A stretch of 64,000 nt of DNA. Source: Halomonas sp. THAF5a (GTDB lineage Bacteria; Pseudomonadota; Gammaproteobacteria; Pseudomonadales; Halomonadaceae). The notes under the pieces were generated by a model that saw only the letters and a program-made list of their open reading frames with translations, was not told the DNA's origin and made no database searches. The translations under genes were made by a program, and so were the position numbers. Each line of letters opens with the position of its first letter. Position 1 is the first letter of the stretch. This document shows, piece after piece, positions 54,025 through 61,984 of this stretch. The DNA is taken from NCBI RefSeq assembly GCF_009363755.1, contig NZ_CP045417.1, forward strand, positions 3,658,001-3,722,000, written 5' to 3'.

Positions 54025-55047
54025 ATGAAGTCACAGAAGCTGTTGACGAGCGCCGGTATCGGCGCCCTGATGGTTGGCATGACCTCCGCCGCGATGGCCG
54101 ACAACTGGCGCTATGCCCACGAAGAGTACGAGGGCGACGTGCAGGACGTCTTCGCGGTCGCCTTCAAGGACTACATCGAGGCCAACTCCGATCACACCCT
54201 GCAGATCTATCGCTTCGGCGAGCTCGGTGAGTCCGACGACATCATGGAGCAGACCCAGAACGGCATCCTGCAGTTCGTCAACCAGTCTCCTGGCTTCACC
54301 GGTGCGCTGATTCCCGAGGCACAGATCTTCTTCATCCCCTATCTGATGCCCACCGACATGGACCAGGTGCTCAAGTTCTTCGACGAGAGCCAGGCCATCA
54401 ACGAGATGTTCCCGGAGCTCTACGCCGAGCAGGGACTCGAGCTGCTGCAGATGTATCCGGAAGGCGAGATGGTGGTCACCGCCAACGAGCCGATCACCTC
54501 GCCGGCGGACTTCGAGAACAAGAAGATCCGCACCATGACCAACCCGCTGCTGGCCGAGACCTACAGCGCCTTCGGCGCCACACCGACCCCGCTGCCCTGG
54601 GGCGAGGTCTACGGCGGCCTGCAGACCGGCATCATCGACGGCCAGGAAAACCCGATCTTCTGGATCGAGTCCGGCGGCCTCTACGAGGTGTCGCCGCACC
54701 TGACCTTCACCAGCCACGGCTGGTTCACCACCGCGATGATGGCCAACCAGGACTTCTTCGAGGACCTCTCCGACGAGGACAAGGCGCTGGTGCGCGCCGC
54801 CTCCGACGCGGCCTACGATCACACCATCGAGCACATCCAGGGGCTCGCCGAGGAGTCGCTGGAGAAGATCCAGGCCGCCTCCGACGAGGTCACCGTGACG
54901 CGCCTGGACGATGAGCAGATCGCCGCCTTCAAGGAGCGTGCTCCCCAGGTCGAGGAAGAGTTCGTCGACATGACCGGCGAGCGCGGCAAGGAGCTGCTCG
55001 AGCAGTTCAAGGCCGACCTCGAGGCCGTGAAGGACGACGCGGAGTAA
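54025..55047 (+). CDS. teaA: Ectoine/hydroxyectoine TRAP transporter binding protein TeaA
   Basis: A 340-residue periplasmic protein with signal peptide ending AMA-DN (about 25). The mature sequence NWRYAHEEYEGDVQDVFAVA, the segment YRFGELGESDDIMEQTQNGI, and LQTGIIDGQENPIFWIESGG are as I remember them for Halomonas elongata TeaA. The ligand-cage residues reported there (a Glu near the mature N-terminus, an Arg in KKIRTMTN, the WGEV region, the Asn in GQENPI) appear intact. It is followed by a strong stem-loop before teaB, consistent with higher expression of the binding protein. Confidence 0.95.
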   Translation: MKSQKLLTSAGIGALMVGMTSAAMADNWRYAHEEYEGDVQDVFAVAFKDYIEANSDHTLQIYRFGELGESDDIMEQTQNGILQFVNQSPGFTGALIPEAQIFFIPYLMPTDMDQVLKFFDESQAINEMFPELYAEQGLELLQMYPEGEMVVTANEPITSPADFENKKIRTMTNPLLAETYSAFGATPTPLPWGEVYGGLQTGIIDGQENPIFWIESGGLYEVSPHLTFTSHGWFTTAMMANQDFFEDLSDEDKALVRAASDAAYDHTIEHIQGLAEESLEKIQAASDEVTVTRLDDEQIAAFKERAPQVEEEFVDMTGERGKELLEQFKADLEAVKDDAE

Positions 55048-55068
55048 GCGCGACCCACGTCGCCCTGA

Positions 55069-55100
55069 CAGGGGGGTGGCCTGCCCGGGCCACCCCCCTG
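55069..55100 (+). terminator. Strong stem-loop between teaA and teaB
   Basis: CAGGGGGGTGGCC (55069-55081), loop TGCCCG, GGCCACCCCCCTG (55088-55100), followed by CTGTTTCTGG. The 13-bp GC-rich stem with a short T-rich flank can act as a partial terminator or as an mRNA 3'-end stabiliser for teaA. Confidence 0.7.
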
Positions 55101-55244
55101 CTGTTTCTGGACAGGAAATTTCCGGGCATGCACGAGCGTGCACAGAGCGTTGAGGTCCCGGGTCTCGGCGTCTGAGTGCGACACGTATGCTGGCCCTACG
55201 GGCAACCATTTTCCCCGCATCGCATGCTGAAAGGGAGCGCGGAC

Positions 55245-55823
55245 ATGACCGAAGAAGAGTCCGAAAAGCATTATCGCTCGGGGTTACCGGGCTTTCTGGG
55301 CACCATCGACACCTTCATCAGCAAGCTCGAGGCGATCATCCTGGCGCTCGGCGTGCTGCTGATGGCCTTCAATACGATCGCCAACGTCATTGCCCGCTTC
55401 GTCTTCGGCGACAGCATCTACTTCTCGGGCGAGATCAACCGCATCCTGATCATCATGATCACCTTCGCCGGCATCGGCTACGCCGCCCGGCACGGCCGGC
55501 ATATTCGCATGTCGGCCATCTACGATGCGCTGCCCGTCGGCGGGCGCAAGGTGCTGATGATCTTCATCGCCCTGATCACGTCGCTGGTGATGTTCTTCCT
55601 GCTCTATTACTCGGTCATCTACATCCTGGACCTCTACGACAAGGGCAGGATCCTGCCGGCACTGAGCTTCCCGATCTGGATCATCTATGTCTGGGCACCG
55701 CTCGGCTTTCTGATCACCGGCATCCAGTACCTGCTCACCGCGATCAAGAACCTGACGTCGCGGGACGTCTACCTGTCGACCGGCGTGCTCGACGGCTACA
55801 AGGATACGGAAACGGAAGTCTGA
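55245..55823 (+). CDS. teaB: TRAP transporter small membrane subunit TeaB
   Basis: A 192-residue membrane subunit of the ectoine transporter with four helices. The N-terminal MTEEESEKHYRSGLPG is cytosolic, then IILALGVLLMAFNTIANVIA, LIIMITFAGIGYAARHGRHI and VLMIFIALITSLVMFFLLYY follow. The ARHGRHIRM loop is the DctQ-family charged motif. The ATG at 55245 is preferred over an upstream frame start at 55176 because it gives the usual length. It is 197 nt from teaA and 30 nt from teaC. Confidence 0.92.
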   Translation: MTEEESEKHYRSGLPGFLGTIDTFISKLEAIILALGVLLMAFNTIANVIARFVFGDSIYFSGEINRILIIMITFAGIGYAARHGRHIRMSAIYDALPVGGRKVLMIFIALITSLVMFFLLYYSVIYILDLYDKGRILPALSFPIWIIYVWAPLGFLITGIQYLLTAIKNLTSRDVYLSTGVLDGYKDTETEV

Positions 55824-55853
55824 CGGAGGGCAGTACGCCCGGGGGAACGCACG

Positions 55854-57119
55854 ATGACGACAATAATGGTTACCACCATGATCGCCCTGCTGCTGCTGGG
55901 CTTTCCCATGATGATCCCGCTGATCACCGCGGCGGTCATCGGTTTCTTCATGATGTTCAACGGCCTGGGCCAGATGGATACGCTGATCCAGCAGATGATG
56001 GCGGGTATCCGCCCGGCCTCGCTGATCGCGGTGCCGATGTTCATCCTCGCCGCGGACATCATGACCCGCGGGCAGTCGGCCGACCGCCTGATCGCCATGG
56101 TGATGTCCTTCATCGGCCATGTGAAGGGCGGGCTCGCGGTCAGCACCGCCGCCTCCTGCACCCTGTTCGGCGCCGTATCGGGGTCCACCCAGGCCACCGT
56201 GGTGGCCGTCGGGTCGCCGCTGCGCCCCAAGATGCTCAAGGCGGGCTACTCCGACTCCTTCACCCTGGCGCTGATCATCAACGCCAGCGACATCGCCTTC
56301 CTGATCCCGCCAAGCATCGGCATGATCATCTACGGGGTCATCTCGGGCACCTCCATCGGCGAGCTGTTCATCGCCGGCATCGGCCCCGGCCTGCTGATCC
56401 TGCTGATGTTCTCCCTCTACTGCGTGATCTATGCCACGGTGCGCAAGGTCCCCACCGAGCCGAAGTCGAGCTGGGGCGAGCGCTTCACCGCGGTGCGCCA
56501 GGCGCTGTGGCCGCTGGGCTTCCCGGTGATCATCGTCGGCGGCATCTACGGCGGCATCTTCAGCCCTACCGAGGCGGCGGCGGCCTGCGTGCTCTACGCC
56601 GTCTTCCTGGAGTTCCTGATCTTCCGCTCCCTGAAGCTCCCGGACATCTACCAGATCGCCAAGTCCACCGGCCTGATCACCGCCGTGGTCTTCATCCTGG
56701 TGGCGGTGGGCAACGGCTTCTCCTGGATCATCTCCTTCGCCCAGATCCCCCAGGAACTGCTGGCGGCCGCCGGCATCAACGAGGCGGGCCCCACCGGCGT
56801 GCTGATCGCCATCTGCATCGCCTTCTTCGTGGCCTGCATGTTCGTCGACCCCATCGTGGTGATCCTGGTGCTGACGCCGATCTTCGCCCCGGCCATCGAG
56901 GCCACGGGCCTCGACCCGGTGCTGGTGGGCATCCTGATCACCCTGCAGGTGGCCATCGGCTCGGCGACCCCGCCCTTCGGCTGCGACATCTTCAAGCGGC
57001 CCTACCTCGACGTGATCAAGGGCACGCCGCCCTTCATCATGATCCTGGTGCTGGCGGCGGCTCTGCTGATCCTGTTTCCGCAGATTGCCCTCTTCCTTCG
57101 CGACCTGGCCTTCCGGTAA
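55854..57119 (+). CDS. teaC: TRAP transporter large membrane subunit TeaC
   Basis: A 421-residue DctM-type permease with about 12 helices. Characteristic segments are MIALLLLGFPMMIPLITAAV, VPMFILAADIMTRGQSADRL, STAASCTLFGAVSGSTQATV and INASDIAFLIPPSIGMIIYG. The second half has PIVVILVLTPIFAPAIEATG and LQVAIGSATPPFGCDIFKRP. It couples sodium-driven import of ectoine and hydroxyectoine with TeaB and TeaA in the characterised homologue. TeaD follows after 33 nt. Confidence 0.93.
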   Translation: MTTIMVTTMIALLLLGFPMMIPLITAAVIGFFMMFNGLGQMDTLIQQMMAGIRPASLIAVPMFILAADIMTRGQSADRLIAMVMSFIGHVKGGLAVSTAASCTLFGAVSGSTQATVVAVGSPLRPKMLKAGYSDSFTLALIINASDIAFLIPPSIGMIIYGVISGTSIGELFIAGIGPGLLILLMFSLYCVIYATVRKVPTEPKSSWGERFTAVRQALWPLGFPVIIVGGIYGGIFSPTEAAAACVLYAVFLEFLIFRSLKLPDIYQIAKSTGLITAVVFILVAVGNGFSWIISFAQIPQELLAAAGINEAGPTGVLIAICIAFFVACMFVDPIVVILVLTPIFAPAIEATGLDPVLVGILITLQVAIGSATPPFGCDIFKRPYLDVIKGTPPFIMILVLAAALLILFPQIALFLRDLAFR

Positions 57120-57152
57120 GGCGCGCGTCCTGGCCTGAGGAGAACGACGATC

Positions 57153-57596
57153 ATGTTCAATCGCATACTGGTCCCGGTGGACGGCTCCAAGGGGGCCATG
57201 AAGGCCCTCGAGAAGGGCGCGGGCCTGCAGATGCTCACCGGCGCCGAGCTCTACATCCTGTGCGTCTTCAAGCACCACAGCCTGCTCGAGGCCTCGCTCT
57301 CCATGGTGCGCCCCGACAAGCTGGACCTGCCCGACGACGTGCTCAAGGAGTACGCCACCGAGATCGCCGTGCATGCCAAGGCCCAGGCCGTGGAGCTCGG
57401 CGTGCCCTCGGATCGGGTGCGCGCCTTCGTCAAGGGCGGCCGCCCCTCGCGCACCATCGTGCGCTTCGCCCGCAAGCGCGAGTGCGATCTGATCGTGATC
57501 GGCTCCCAGGGCACCAACGGCGACAAGAGCCTGCTGCTGGGCAGCGTCGCCCAGCGGGTGGCCGGCTCGGCCCACTGCCCCACCCTGATCACCTGA
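57153..57596 (+). CDS. teaD: Universal stress protein TeaD
   Basis: A 147-residue UspA-fold ATP-binding protein encoded with teaABC. The ATP motif near the C-terminus, [20 protein letters not shown], fits G-2x-G-9x-G(S/T)-type Usp proteins, and the N-terminal [20 protein letters not shown] is canonical. In H. elongata TeaD has been reported to downregulate transport activity of TeaABC. It shares the operon but has its own GAGGAGA ribosome site. A long hairpin follows. Confidence 0.94.
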   Translation: MFNRILVPVDGSKGAMKALEKGAGLQMLTGAELYILCVFKHHSLLEASLSMVRPDKLDLPDDVLKEYATEIAVHAKAQAVELGVPSDRVRAFVKGGRPSRTIVRFARKRECDLIVIGSQGTNGDKSLLLGSVAQRVAGSAHCPTLIT

Positions 57597-57618
57597 GCCC
57601 GTCGCGGGGCGCCAGCGG

Positions 57619-57656
57619 ACCGGTTTGCCGGCATCCTCCACGGATGCGGAACCGGT
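57619..57656 (+). terminator. Long imperfect hairpin after teaD
   Basis: ACCGGTT (57619-57625) pairs with AACCGGT (57650-57656) and the inner GCATCC (57631-57636) with GGATGC (57642-57647) around a small loop. There is no T tract, but position supports a terminator role for teaABCD. Confidence 0.6.
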
Positions 57657-57740
57657 TCGGCACTGTTAGAGTCCCAGAAAGCTGATCCGACTAGACCCAT
57701 TCATCCACGGCGCCGCGGCGCCGGACCACAAGGTTGTTTC

Positions 57741-58427
57741 ATGAAGACACTGCTGACCACCGCCTCCCTCACGGCCCTGCTCACCGCCGCTCCGCTGGCC
57801 CTGGCCGCTCCGGAAACCGAGGACGAGAAGCTGAGCTACAGCCTCGGCGTGACCCTGGGCCAGAGCATCCAGCAGGACGTCGAGGACCTCGACATCGACG
57901 CCTTCACCCAGGCCATTCGCGATGTCTTCGGCGGCGACGAGCTGGAGATGAGCGACCAGGAGATGGCCGAGGCCCTGACCGCCTTCCAGCAGCAGGCCAT
58001 GGCCGCCCGTCAGGCCGAGGAAGAGCAGAAGGCCGCCGCCAACCGCGCTGAGGGCGAGGCCTACCTGGCCGAGAACGCCGAGCAGGAGGGGGTGACGGTC
58101 ACCGACTCCGGTCTGCAGTACCGCGAGCTGGAGAGCGGCGACGGCGCCACCCCCGCGGCCGGCGATACCGTCGAGGTCCACTACGAGGGGACGCTGATCG
58201 ACGGCACCGTCTTCGACAGCTCCTACCAGCGCGGCGAGCCGGTCAGCTTCCAGGTCGGTCAGGTCATCGAGGGCTGGCAGGAGGCCCTGCAGCTGATGAG
58301 CGTGGGCGATACCTGGGAAGTCGTGATCCCCTCCGAGCTCGCCTACGGCGCCCAGGGCCAGGGCCCCATCGGCCCCCACGAGACCCTGGTCTTCAAGGTC
58401 GAGCTGCTCGACGTCAGCGGTGAGTGA
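57741..58427 (+). CDS. FKBP-type peptidyl-prolyl isomerase (FklB/MIP-like)
   Basis: A 228-residue exported PPIase. The signal peptide ends LALA-AP (about 22), a helical dimerisation region (about 30-115) with SYSLGVTLGQSIQQDVEDLD and a long Ala/Glu-rich helix follows, and the C-terminal FKBP domain has VEVHYEGTLIDGTVFDSSYQ, then FQVGQVIEGWQEALQLMSVG and IPSELAYGAQG. Residues lining the FKBP pocket are conserved. It probably assists folding of periplasmic proteins. Its end overlaps the next gene by 8 nt. Confidence 0.93.
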   Translation: MKTLLTTASLTALLTAAPLALAAPETEDEKLSYSLGVTLGQSIQQDVEDLDIDAFTQAIRDVFGGDELEMSDQEMAEALTAFQQQAMAARQAEEEQKAAANRAEGEAYLAENAEQEGVTVTDSGLQYRELESGDGATPAAGDTVEVHYEGTLIDGTVFDSSYQRGEPVSFQVGQVIEGWQEALQLMSVGDTWEVVIPSELAYGAQGQGPIGPHETLVFKVELLDVSGE

Positions 58428-59526
58428 TCCGGCCGCGAGGCGCCGCGGCCTGGCCATCGCCGCCGGTCTGCCGATCACCGGACTGCCGGCCACCGCGCTC
58501 TGCCTGAGCCTGGGGCTCGGCACCGCTCTTCCGGCCATCGCCCAGGAGACGCCGCCCCCCCTGCCCCGCCTCGCCCTCGCCGCGGACGACACCAGCGTGA
58601 TCGGGGTCTCCTCGGGGGGCTACATGGCCACCCAGCTGGCGGTGGCCTGGCCGGCGCGCTTCCAGGGCCTCGGCGTGCTCGCCGCCGGTCCCTGGGCCTG
58701 TGCCCAGGGCTCGCTGAGCCTGGCCCTGGGCCAGTGCATGGGGACCCACAAGGGCCCGCCCGACCTCGAGCCCCTGGCCGAGCGCCATCGTGACTACCGC
58801 GAACGCGACCTGGTCGGCGACGCCGAGGCGCTCGCCGACCTGCGGGTGTTCCTCTGGCACGGCGGCGAGGACGACACCGTGGCCCCGGCACTGGGCCGCG
58901 CGCTGGCCGAACAGTTCCGCGCCTGGCTGGCCGCGCCCGACGACCAGCTGCACGTCGTGGAGAGCGAGGGAGCCGGCCACGGCTGGCCGGTGGCGGCGGA
59001 CAGCCCGGCCCCCGTGGAGGCACTGGCGGACTGCCGCGAGGGAGGGGCCACGCACCTGCTGGCCTGCGACCTCGACATCGCCGGCGAGGCGCTCGGCTGG
59101 CTGCACGGCGAGCTCACCCCGCCCGAAGCCGCGGCGCGCGCCGGCCAGCTGATCGCCTTCGACCAGGCGGACTTCGATGCCCGGGGCCTCGCCGACCGCG
59201 GCTATCTCTTCGTGCCGGAGTCGTGCGAGGCGGGCGGCTGCGCGCTGACCGTGGCACTGCACGGCTGCGCCATGGGCGCGGAGCAGATCGGCGAGACCTT
59301 CGTGCGCCACAGCGGCCTGAACGACTGGGCCGCGGCCAACCAGCGGGTGGTGCTCTACCCCCAGGCGGAGAGCAGCCTGCCCAATCCTCAGGGATGCTGG
59401 GACTGGTGGGGCTTCGCCGAGAGCACCTGGCAGCTCGATCCGCTGCACGATACCCGTGAGGGGACCCAGACCAGCGCGCTGATGGCCATGATCGAGCGCC
59501 TGCAGGCCGCGCCCGACGCCCCCTGA
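58420..59526 (+). CDS. PHB-depolymerase-like alpha/beta hydrolase, exported
   Basis: A 368-residue protein with a long N-terminal signal (about 1-41, ending AIAQE; it begins with a basic ARRRGLAIAAG stretch). A lipase box GVSSGGYMATQLAVAWPAR occurs near residue 64, WHGGEDDTVAP and GAGHGWPV supply Asp- and His-like segments, and a second region contains TVALHGCAMGAEQIGETFVR with WAAANQRVVLYPQAESSLPN and a WDWWGF motif. This resembles esterase/depolymerase families (COG3509-like). The GTG start overlaps the FKBP gene by 8 nt. Polymer hydrolysis is inference. Confidence 0.72.
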   Translation: MSDPAARRRGLAIAAGLPITGLPATALCLSLGLGTALPAIAQETPPPLPRLALAADDTSVIGVSSGGYMATQLAVAWPARFQGLGVLAAGPWACAQGSLSLALGQCMGTHKGPPDLEPLAERHRDYRERDLVGDAEALADLRVFLWHGGEDDTVAPALGRALAEQFRAWLAAPDDQLHVVESEGAGHGWPVAADSPAPVEALADCREGGATHLLACDLDIAGEALGWLHGELTPPEAAARAGQLIAFDQADFDARGLADRGYLFVPESCEAGGCALTVALHGCAMGAEQIGETFVRHSGLNDWAAANQRVVLYPQAESSLPNPQGCWDWWGFAESTWQLDPLHDTREGTQTSALMAMIERLQAAPDAP

Positions 59527-59544
59527 GCCGACGGGCCGGAGGCG

Positions 59545-60147
59545 TCAGCCCTCCGCCAGGACCTGCTCCAGGGCCGCCTGGAGCGGGCCCGAGGTGGGGG
59601 AGTGCAGGACGCGACGCTGGATCTCGCCGTCGCGGTCGACCAGGAACAGCGAGGCGCTATGGTCGATGGTATAGCCCATGGCGGAGTCCGGGGTCTCCAC
59701 CTTGCGCCAGATCACCCCATAGCGCTCGGCCAGCTCCTCGAGGGCCCCCTGGCTACCGGTGGCGCCGATGAACCCCTCGCCGAAGAACGCCAGATACTCC
59801 TCCAGCCGTGCCAGGGTGTCACGCTCGGGGTCCACCGACACCATCAGCGGGACCACCCGGCGGCGCTGCTCGGGGGAGAGCCGCTCCATGGCCTGGCGAA
59901 CCACGGCGAGGCTCATCGGGCAGACATCCGGGCACCAGGTGTAGCCGAAGAAGACCACCGCCAGCTGGTCATCGTCGAGCTGGCGCAACGAGAACTCGCC
60001 CTCGGTCGACGGCAGCGCGATCGGGCCGCCCTCGGGCTCCCCCTCGACCGGCGACGTCGCCTGCAGATAGAGGGCCACGCCCACCGCCACCAGCAGCGCC
60101 AGCGCCGACGCCAGTCCCCACCGCATGCCCCGCCGCGTCATCATCAT
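59545..60147 (-). CDS. SCO1/SenC family copper-binding protein
   Basis: A 200-residue membrane-anchored thioredoxin-fold protein. The N-terminal helix (about 10-28) anchors it facing the periplasm. The copper-binding pair is in YTWCPDVCPM (C72, C76) with the conserved His in YTIDHSASLF near residue 162. VSVDPERDTLARLEEYLAFF is typical. SCO proteins load the Cu-A centre of cytochrome oxidases. The start overlaps the upstream FixH-like gene by 4 nt. No oxidase genes lie nearby in the window. Confidence 0.92.
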   Translation of the reverse strand: MMMTRRGMRWGLASALALLVAVGVALYLQATSPVEGEPEGGPIALPSTEGEFSLRQLDDDQLAVVFFGYTWCPDVCPMSLAVVRQAMERLSPEQRRRVVPLMVSVDPERDTLARLEEYLAFFGEGFIGATGSQGALEELAERYGVIWRKVETPDSAMGYTIDHSASLFLVDRDGEIQRRVLHSPTSGPLQAALEQVLAEG

Positions 60148-60674
60148 CGTCTCTCCACCTCGAAGTCGAACCAGCTTCCCAGACGCCCCCGGGGCGTGTC
60201 CACGACCACCTTCGCCCGCCAGGGCATGACCGCCTCGGTGCAGATCGAGACCTGCCCCTCGCCGCGAAAGGCCCCGTCGCCCTCGGCCGTGAGGGGAAAG
60301 CGATGCAGCCCCATGTCCATCTCGCGGCCGACGAAGTCGACCCGCACGGCCTCGGCCGTCGTGCCGGACACCCGCACCTCCAGCGGCAGGCGCTCGAGGG
60401 GCCGGATCGGCCCCTCGGTGACCACCGTCAGGCTCAGCTCGGCGCCGCCCCCCAGCCGCGCGGTACAGGGGGCCGCGGACGGATCGCAGGCGGCCGTGGC
60501 CGGCGGCATCCAGCGCACCTCGGCCTCGTCGCGCAGGCTGTAGCGGGTGAGGTACCAGAGGGCCACGGCCAGGGTCAGCAGGGTGACGGTGATCAGCAGC
60601 GGCAGCAGCGGCAGGCGCGACGCGCCGCTCGACGACGGGATACGCGGGGGCATGGCGAAGCGCGGAGCCTCCAT
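60144..60674 (-). CDS. Membrane-anchored FixH-like protein of unknown function
   Basis: A 176-residue protein with a single N-terminal helix (LPLLPLLITVTLLTLAVALW, about 22-41) and a periplasmic beta-sandwich-like domain. The pattern VRVDFVGREMDMGLHRFPLT with EGQVSICTEAVMPWRAKVVV recalls FixH-type or copper-chaperone-like proteins encoded with SCO1. Two cysteines (ACDPSAAPC) sit near residue 73. It is translationally coupled to SCO1 by ATGA. It may serve copper delivery or oxidase assembly, but that is inferred from its partner. Confidence 0.6.
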   Translation of the reverse strand: MEAPRFAMPPRIPSSSGASRLPLLPLLITVTLLTLAVALWYLTRYSLRDEAEVRWMPPATAACDPSAAPCTARLGGGAELSLTVVTEGPIRPLERLPLEVRVSGTTAEAVRVDFVGREMDMGLHRFPLTAEGDGAFRGEGQVSICTEAVMPWRAKVVVDTPRGRLGSWFDFEVERR

Positions 60675-60689
60675 CGATGGCAAGATGCG

Positions 60690-60701
60690 GGTAAGCTTAC
60701 C
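60690..60701. promoter_or_regulatory. 12-bp palindrome between the FixH-like and AEC genes
   Basis: GGTAAGCTTACC is perfectly symmetric and lies in the 87-nt gap between divergent genes. On the minus strand it reads TGGTAAGCT, resembling an extended -10. Confidence 0.35.
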
Positions 60702-60761
60702 AGCATTTGCCGGCATCGCAGTGCGCAAGGATGTCGCAGGGAAGGACCACGAGGAGGTGTT

Positions 60762-61676
60762 ATGGAAGGCGTTGGCGGTGCACTGGGCCCCCTGTTCCTG
60801 ATGATCCTGCTGGGGGCCGGGCTCGGCCGCTGGCGCCAGCCCGGCGGCGATTTCTGGCCGCAGCTGGAGCGGCTGATCTACTTCCTGCTGTTTCCCGCCA
60901 TGCTGGTCTCGACCCTCGCCGAGGCGGACGTCGGCCAGGTGCCGGTGGCGCGCCTCGCCCTGGCGCTGCTCGGCGCCCTGGGGCTGTTCGGCCTGCTGCT
61001 GTGGGGGCTGCGGCGGCGCCTCGGCCTCGCCCCGGCCGCCTTCACCTCGACCCTGCAGGGGGCGCTGCGCTTCAACACCTACGTCGGCGTGGCCGGCGCC
61101 GCGGCGCTGCATGGCACGGCCGGCACCACGGTGGCGGCGGTCGCCGTGGCGCTGCTGGTGCCGATGGTCAACGTGCTCTGCGTGGCCAGCTTCATCGCCG
61201 CGGGCACCCTGGGCCGGGCGAGCCTGGGGCGCAGCCTGGGCGCCCTGGCGCGCAACCCGCTGATCCTCGCCTGCCTGGCCGGCATCGGCCTGAACGCAAG
61301 CGGCATCGGCCTGCCCGGCTGGAGCGCGGCCACCGTGGAGCTGCTGGGCCGTGCCGCCCTGCCGCTGGGCCTGGTGGCCGTGGGCGTGGCGCTGCGCCCC
61401 GCCGCACTGCTGCGCCGGGATCGCGGCGTCTGGGTCGCCAACCTGATCAAGCTGGTGCTGATGCCCGCGGCGGTGCTGGCGCTGGCCCTGCTGCTCGGCC
61501 TGGACCCGGTGACCCGGGACGTGGCGCTGCTCTTCGCCGCCCTGCCCACCGCCACCTCGGCCTATATCCTGGCGCGGCAGCTGGGCGGCGACGCCGAGCT
61601 GATGGCGGCGCTGATCACCGGCCAGACGCTGCTGGCCATGCTGACCCTGCCCCTGTGGTTGAAGCTGGTCGGTTGA
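60762..61676 (+). CDS. AEC-family (auxin efflux carrier-like) transporter
   Basis: A 304-residue membrane protein with about ten helices. FLMILLGAGLGRWRQPGG, LIYFLLFPAMLVSTLAEADV and TLQGALRFNTYVGVAGAAAL match the AEC family; the end has FAALPTATSAYILARQLGGD with the usual Pro-Thr-Ala motif. Members export malonate, malate or other metabolites, and the substrate here is unknown. The ATG at 60762 has a GAGGAGG site; an open frame further upstream is not supported. It is monocistronic. Confidence 0.88.
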   Translation: MEGVGGALGPLFLMILLGAGLGRWRQPGGDFWPQLERLIYFLLFPAMLVSTLAEADVGQVPVARLALALLGALGLFGLLLWGLRRRLGLAPAAFTSTLQGALRFNTYVGVAGAAALHGTAGTTVAAVAVALLVPMVNVLCVASFIAAGTLGRASLGRSLGALARNPLILACLAGIGLNASGIGLPGWSAATVELLGRAALPLGLVAVGVALRPAALLRRDRGVWVANLIKLVLMPAAVLALALLLGLDPVTRDVALLFAALPTATSAYILARQLGGDAELMAALITGQTLLAMLTLPLWLKLVG

Positions 61677-61754
61677 CGCGGGTCGGGCGCGGGAGACGCG
61701 ACATCACGGCGGGCGCCCTGGGCCGACACTTAACGAAAACACTTCTTGTTTGCA

Positions 61755-61783
61755 TTGACGGCGCAAACGAGAATGATTATTCT
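61755..61783 (+). promoter_or_regulatory. Promoter with an overlapping Fur-box-like palindrome
   Basis: TTGACG (61755-61760; 5 of 6), 17 nt, TATTCT (61778-61783; 4 of 6). The tract GAGAATGATTATTCT (61769-61783) covers the spacer end and -10; AGAAT-GATT-ATTCT is symmetric, and the first 12 positions match the Fur consensus at 10. Fe-Fur binding would block RNA polymerase. Confidence 0.65.
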
Positions 61784-61789
61784 GCAGGG

Positions 61790-61905
61790 GTGGCGTGGAT
61801 GAGGCGCCACGACCGGACAGGACCCCTGCCAGTGTCCTGTCGGGATTTCTCCCTCTCATTGTTTGTCACGGTTCTTGTCGCCGCCCCCTCGGGCGGCGTT
61901 TTTTT
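61790..61905 (+). ncRNA. Candidate Fur-controlled small RNA
   Basis: The predicted transcript is about 116 nt from the expected start near 61790 to the intrinsic terminator. Stem 1 is GTGGCG/CGCCAC (61790-61795, 61805-61810); stem 2 is GACAGGAC/GTCCTGTC (61816-61823, 61834-61841). A C/U-rich unpaired stretch TTTCTCCCTCTCATT (61846-61860) could pair with ribosome-binding sites, and the terminator with its U7 tail could bind Hfq. Frames entering this stretch have no stop before the terminator, so it is unlikely to encode a peptide. The layout resembles PrrF/RyhB-type RNAs; no sequence homology is claimed. Confidence 0.55.
61880..61905 (+). terminator. Intrinsic terminator of the candidate small RNA
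   Basis: GCCGCCC (61880-61886), loop CCTC, GGGCGGC (61891-61897), then GTTTTTTT. It is one of the cleanest Rho-independent terminators in the window. Confidence 0.9.
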
Positions 61906-61932
61906 GTGCGCTCGTCATATGCCCCAACGCAG

Positions 61933-61967
61933 GACGCCCCCGGGATCGGGCGATCGCCGGGGGCGTC
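61933..61967 (-). terminator. Hairpin terminator of trmB
   Basis: GACGCCCCCGG (61933-61943) and CCGGGGGCGTC (61957-61967) form an 11-bp stem 18 nt past the trmB stop on the minus strand; no T tract. Confidence 0.65.
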
Positions 61968-61984
61968 TGCGGGCGCATGGCCGC

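Noticed and set aside
55284..57641. 785-codon minus-strand open frame opposite teaB-teaD
   Set aside because: Composition dominated by Gly/Asp/His/Gln/Arg and no hydrophobic or catalytic pattern; it is the shadow of three membrane/Usp genes.
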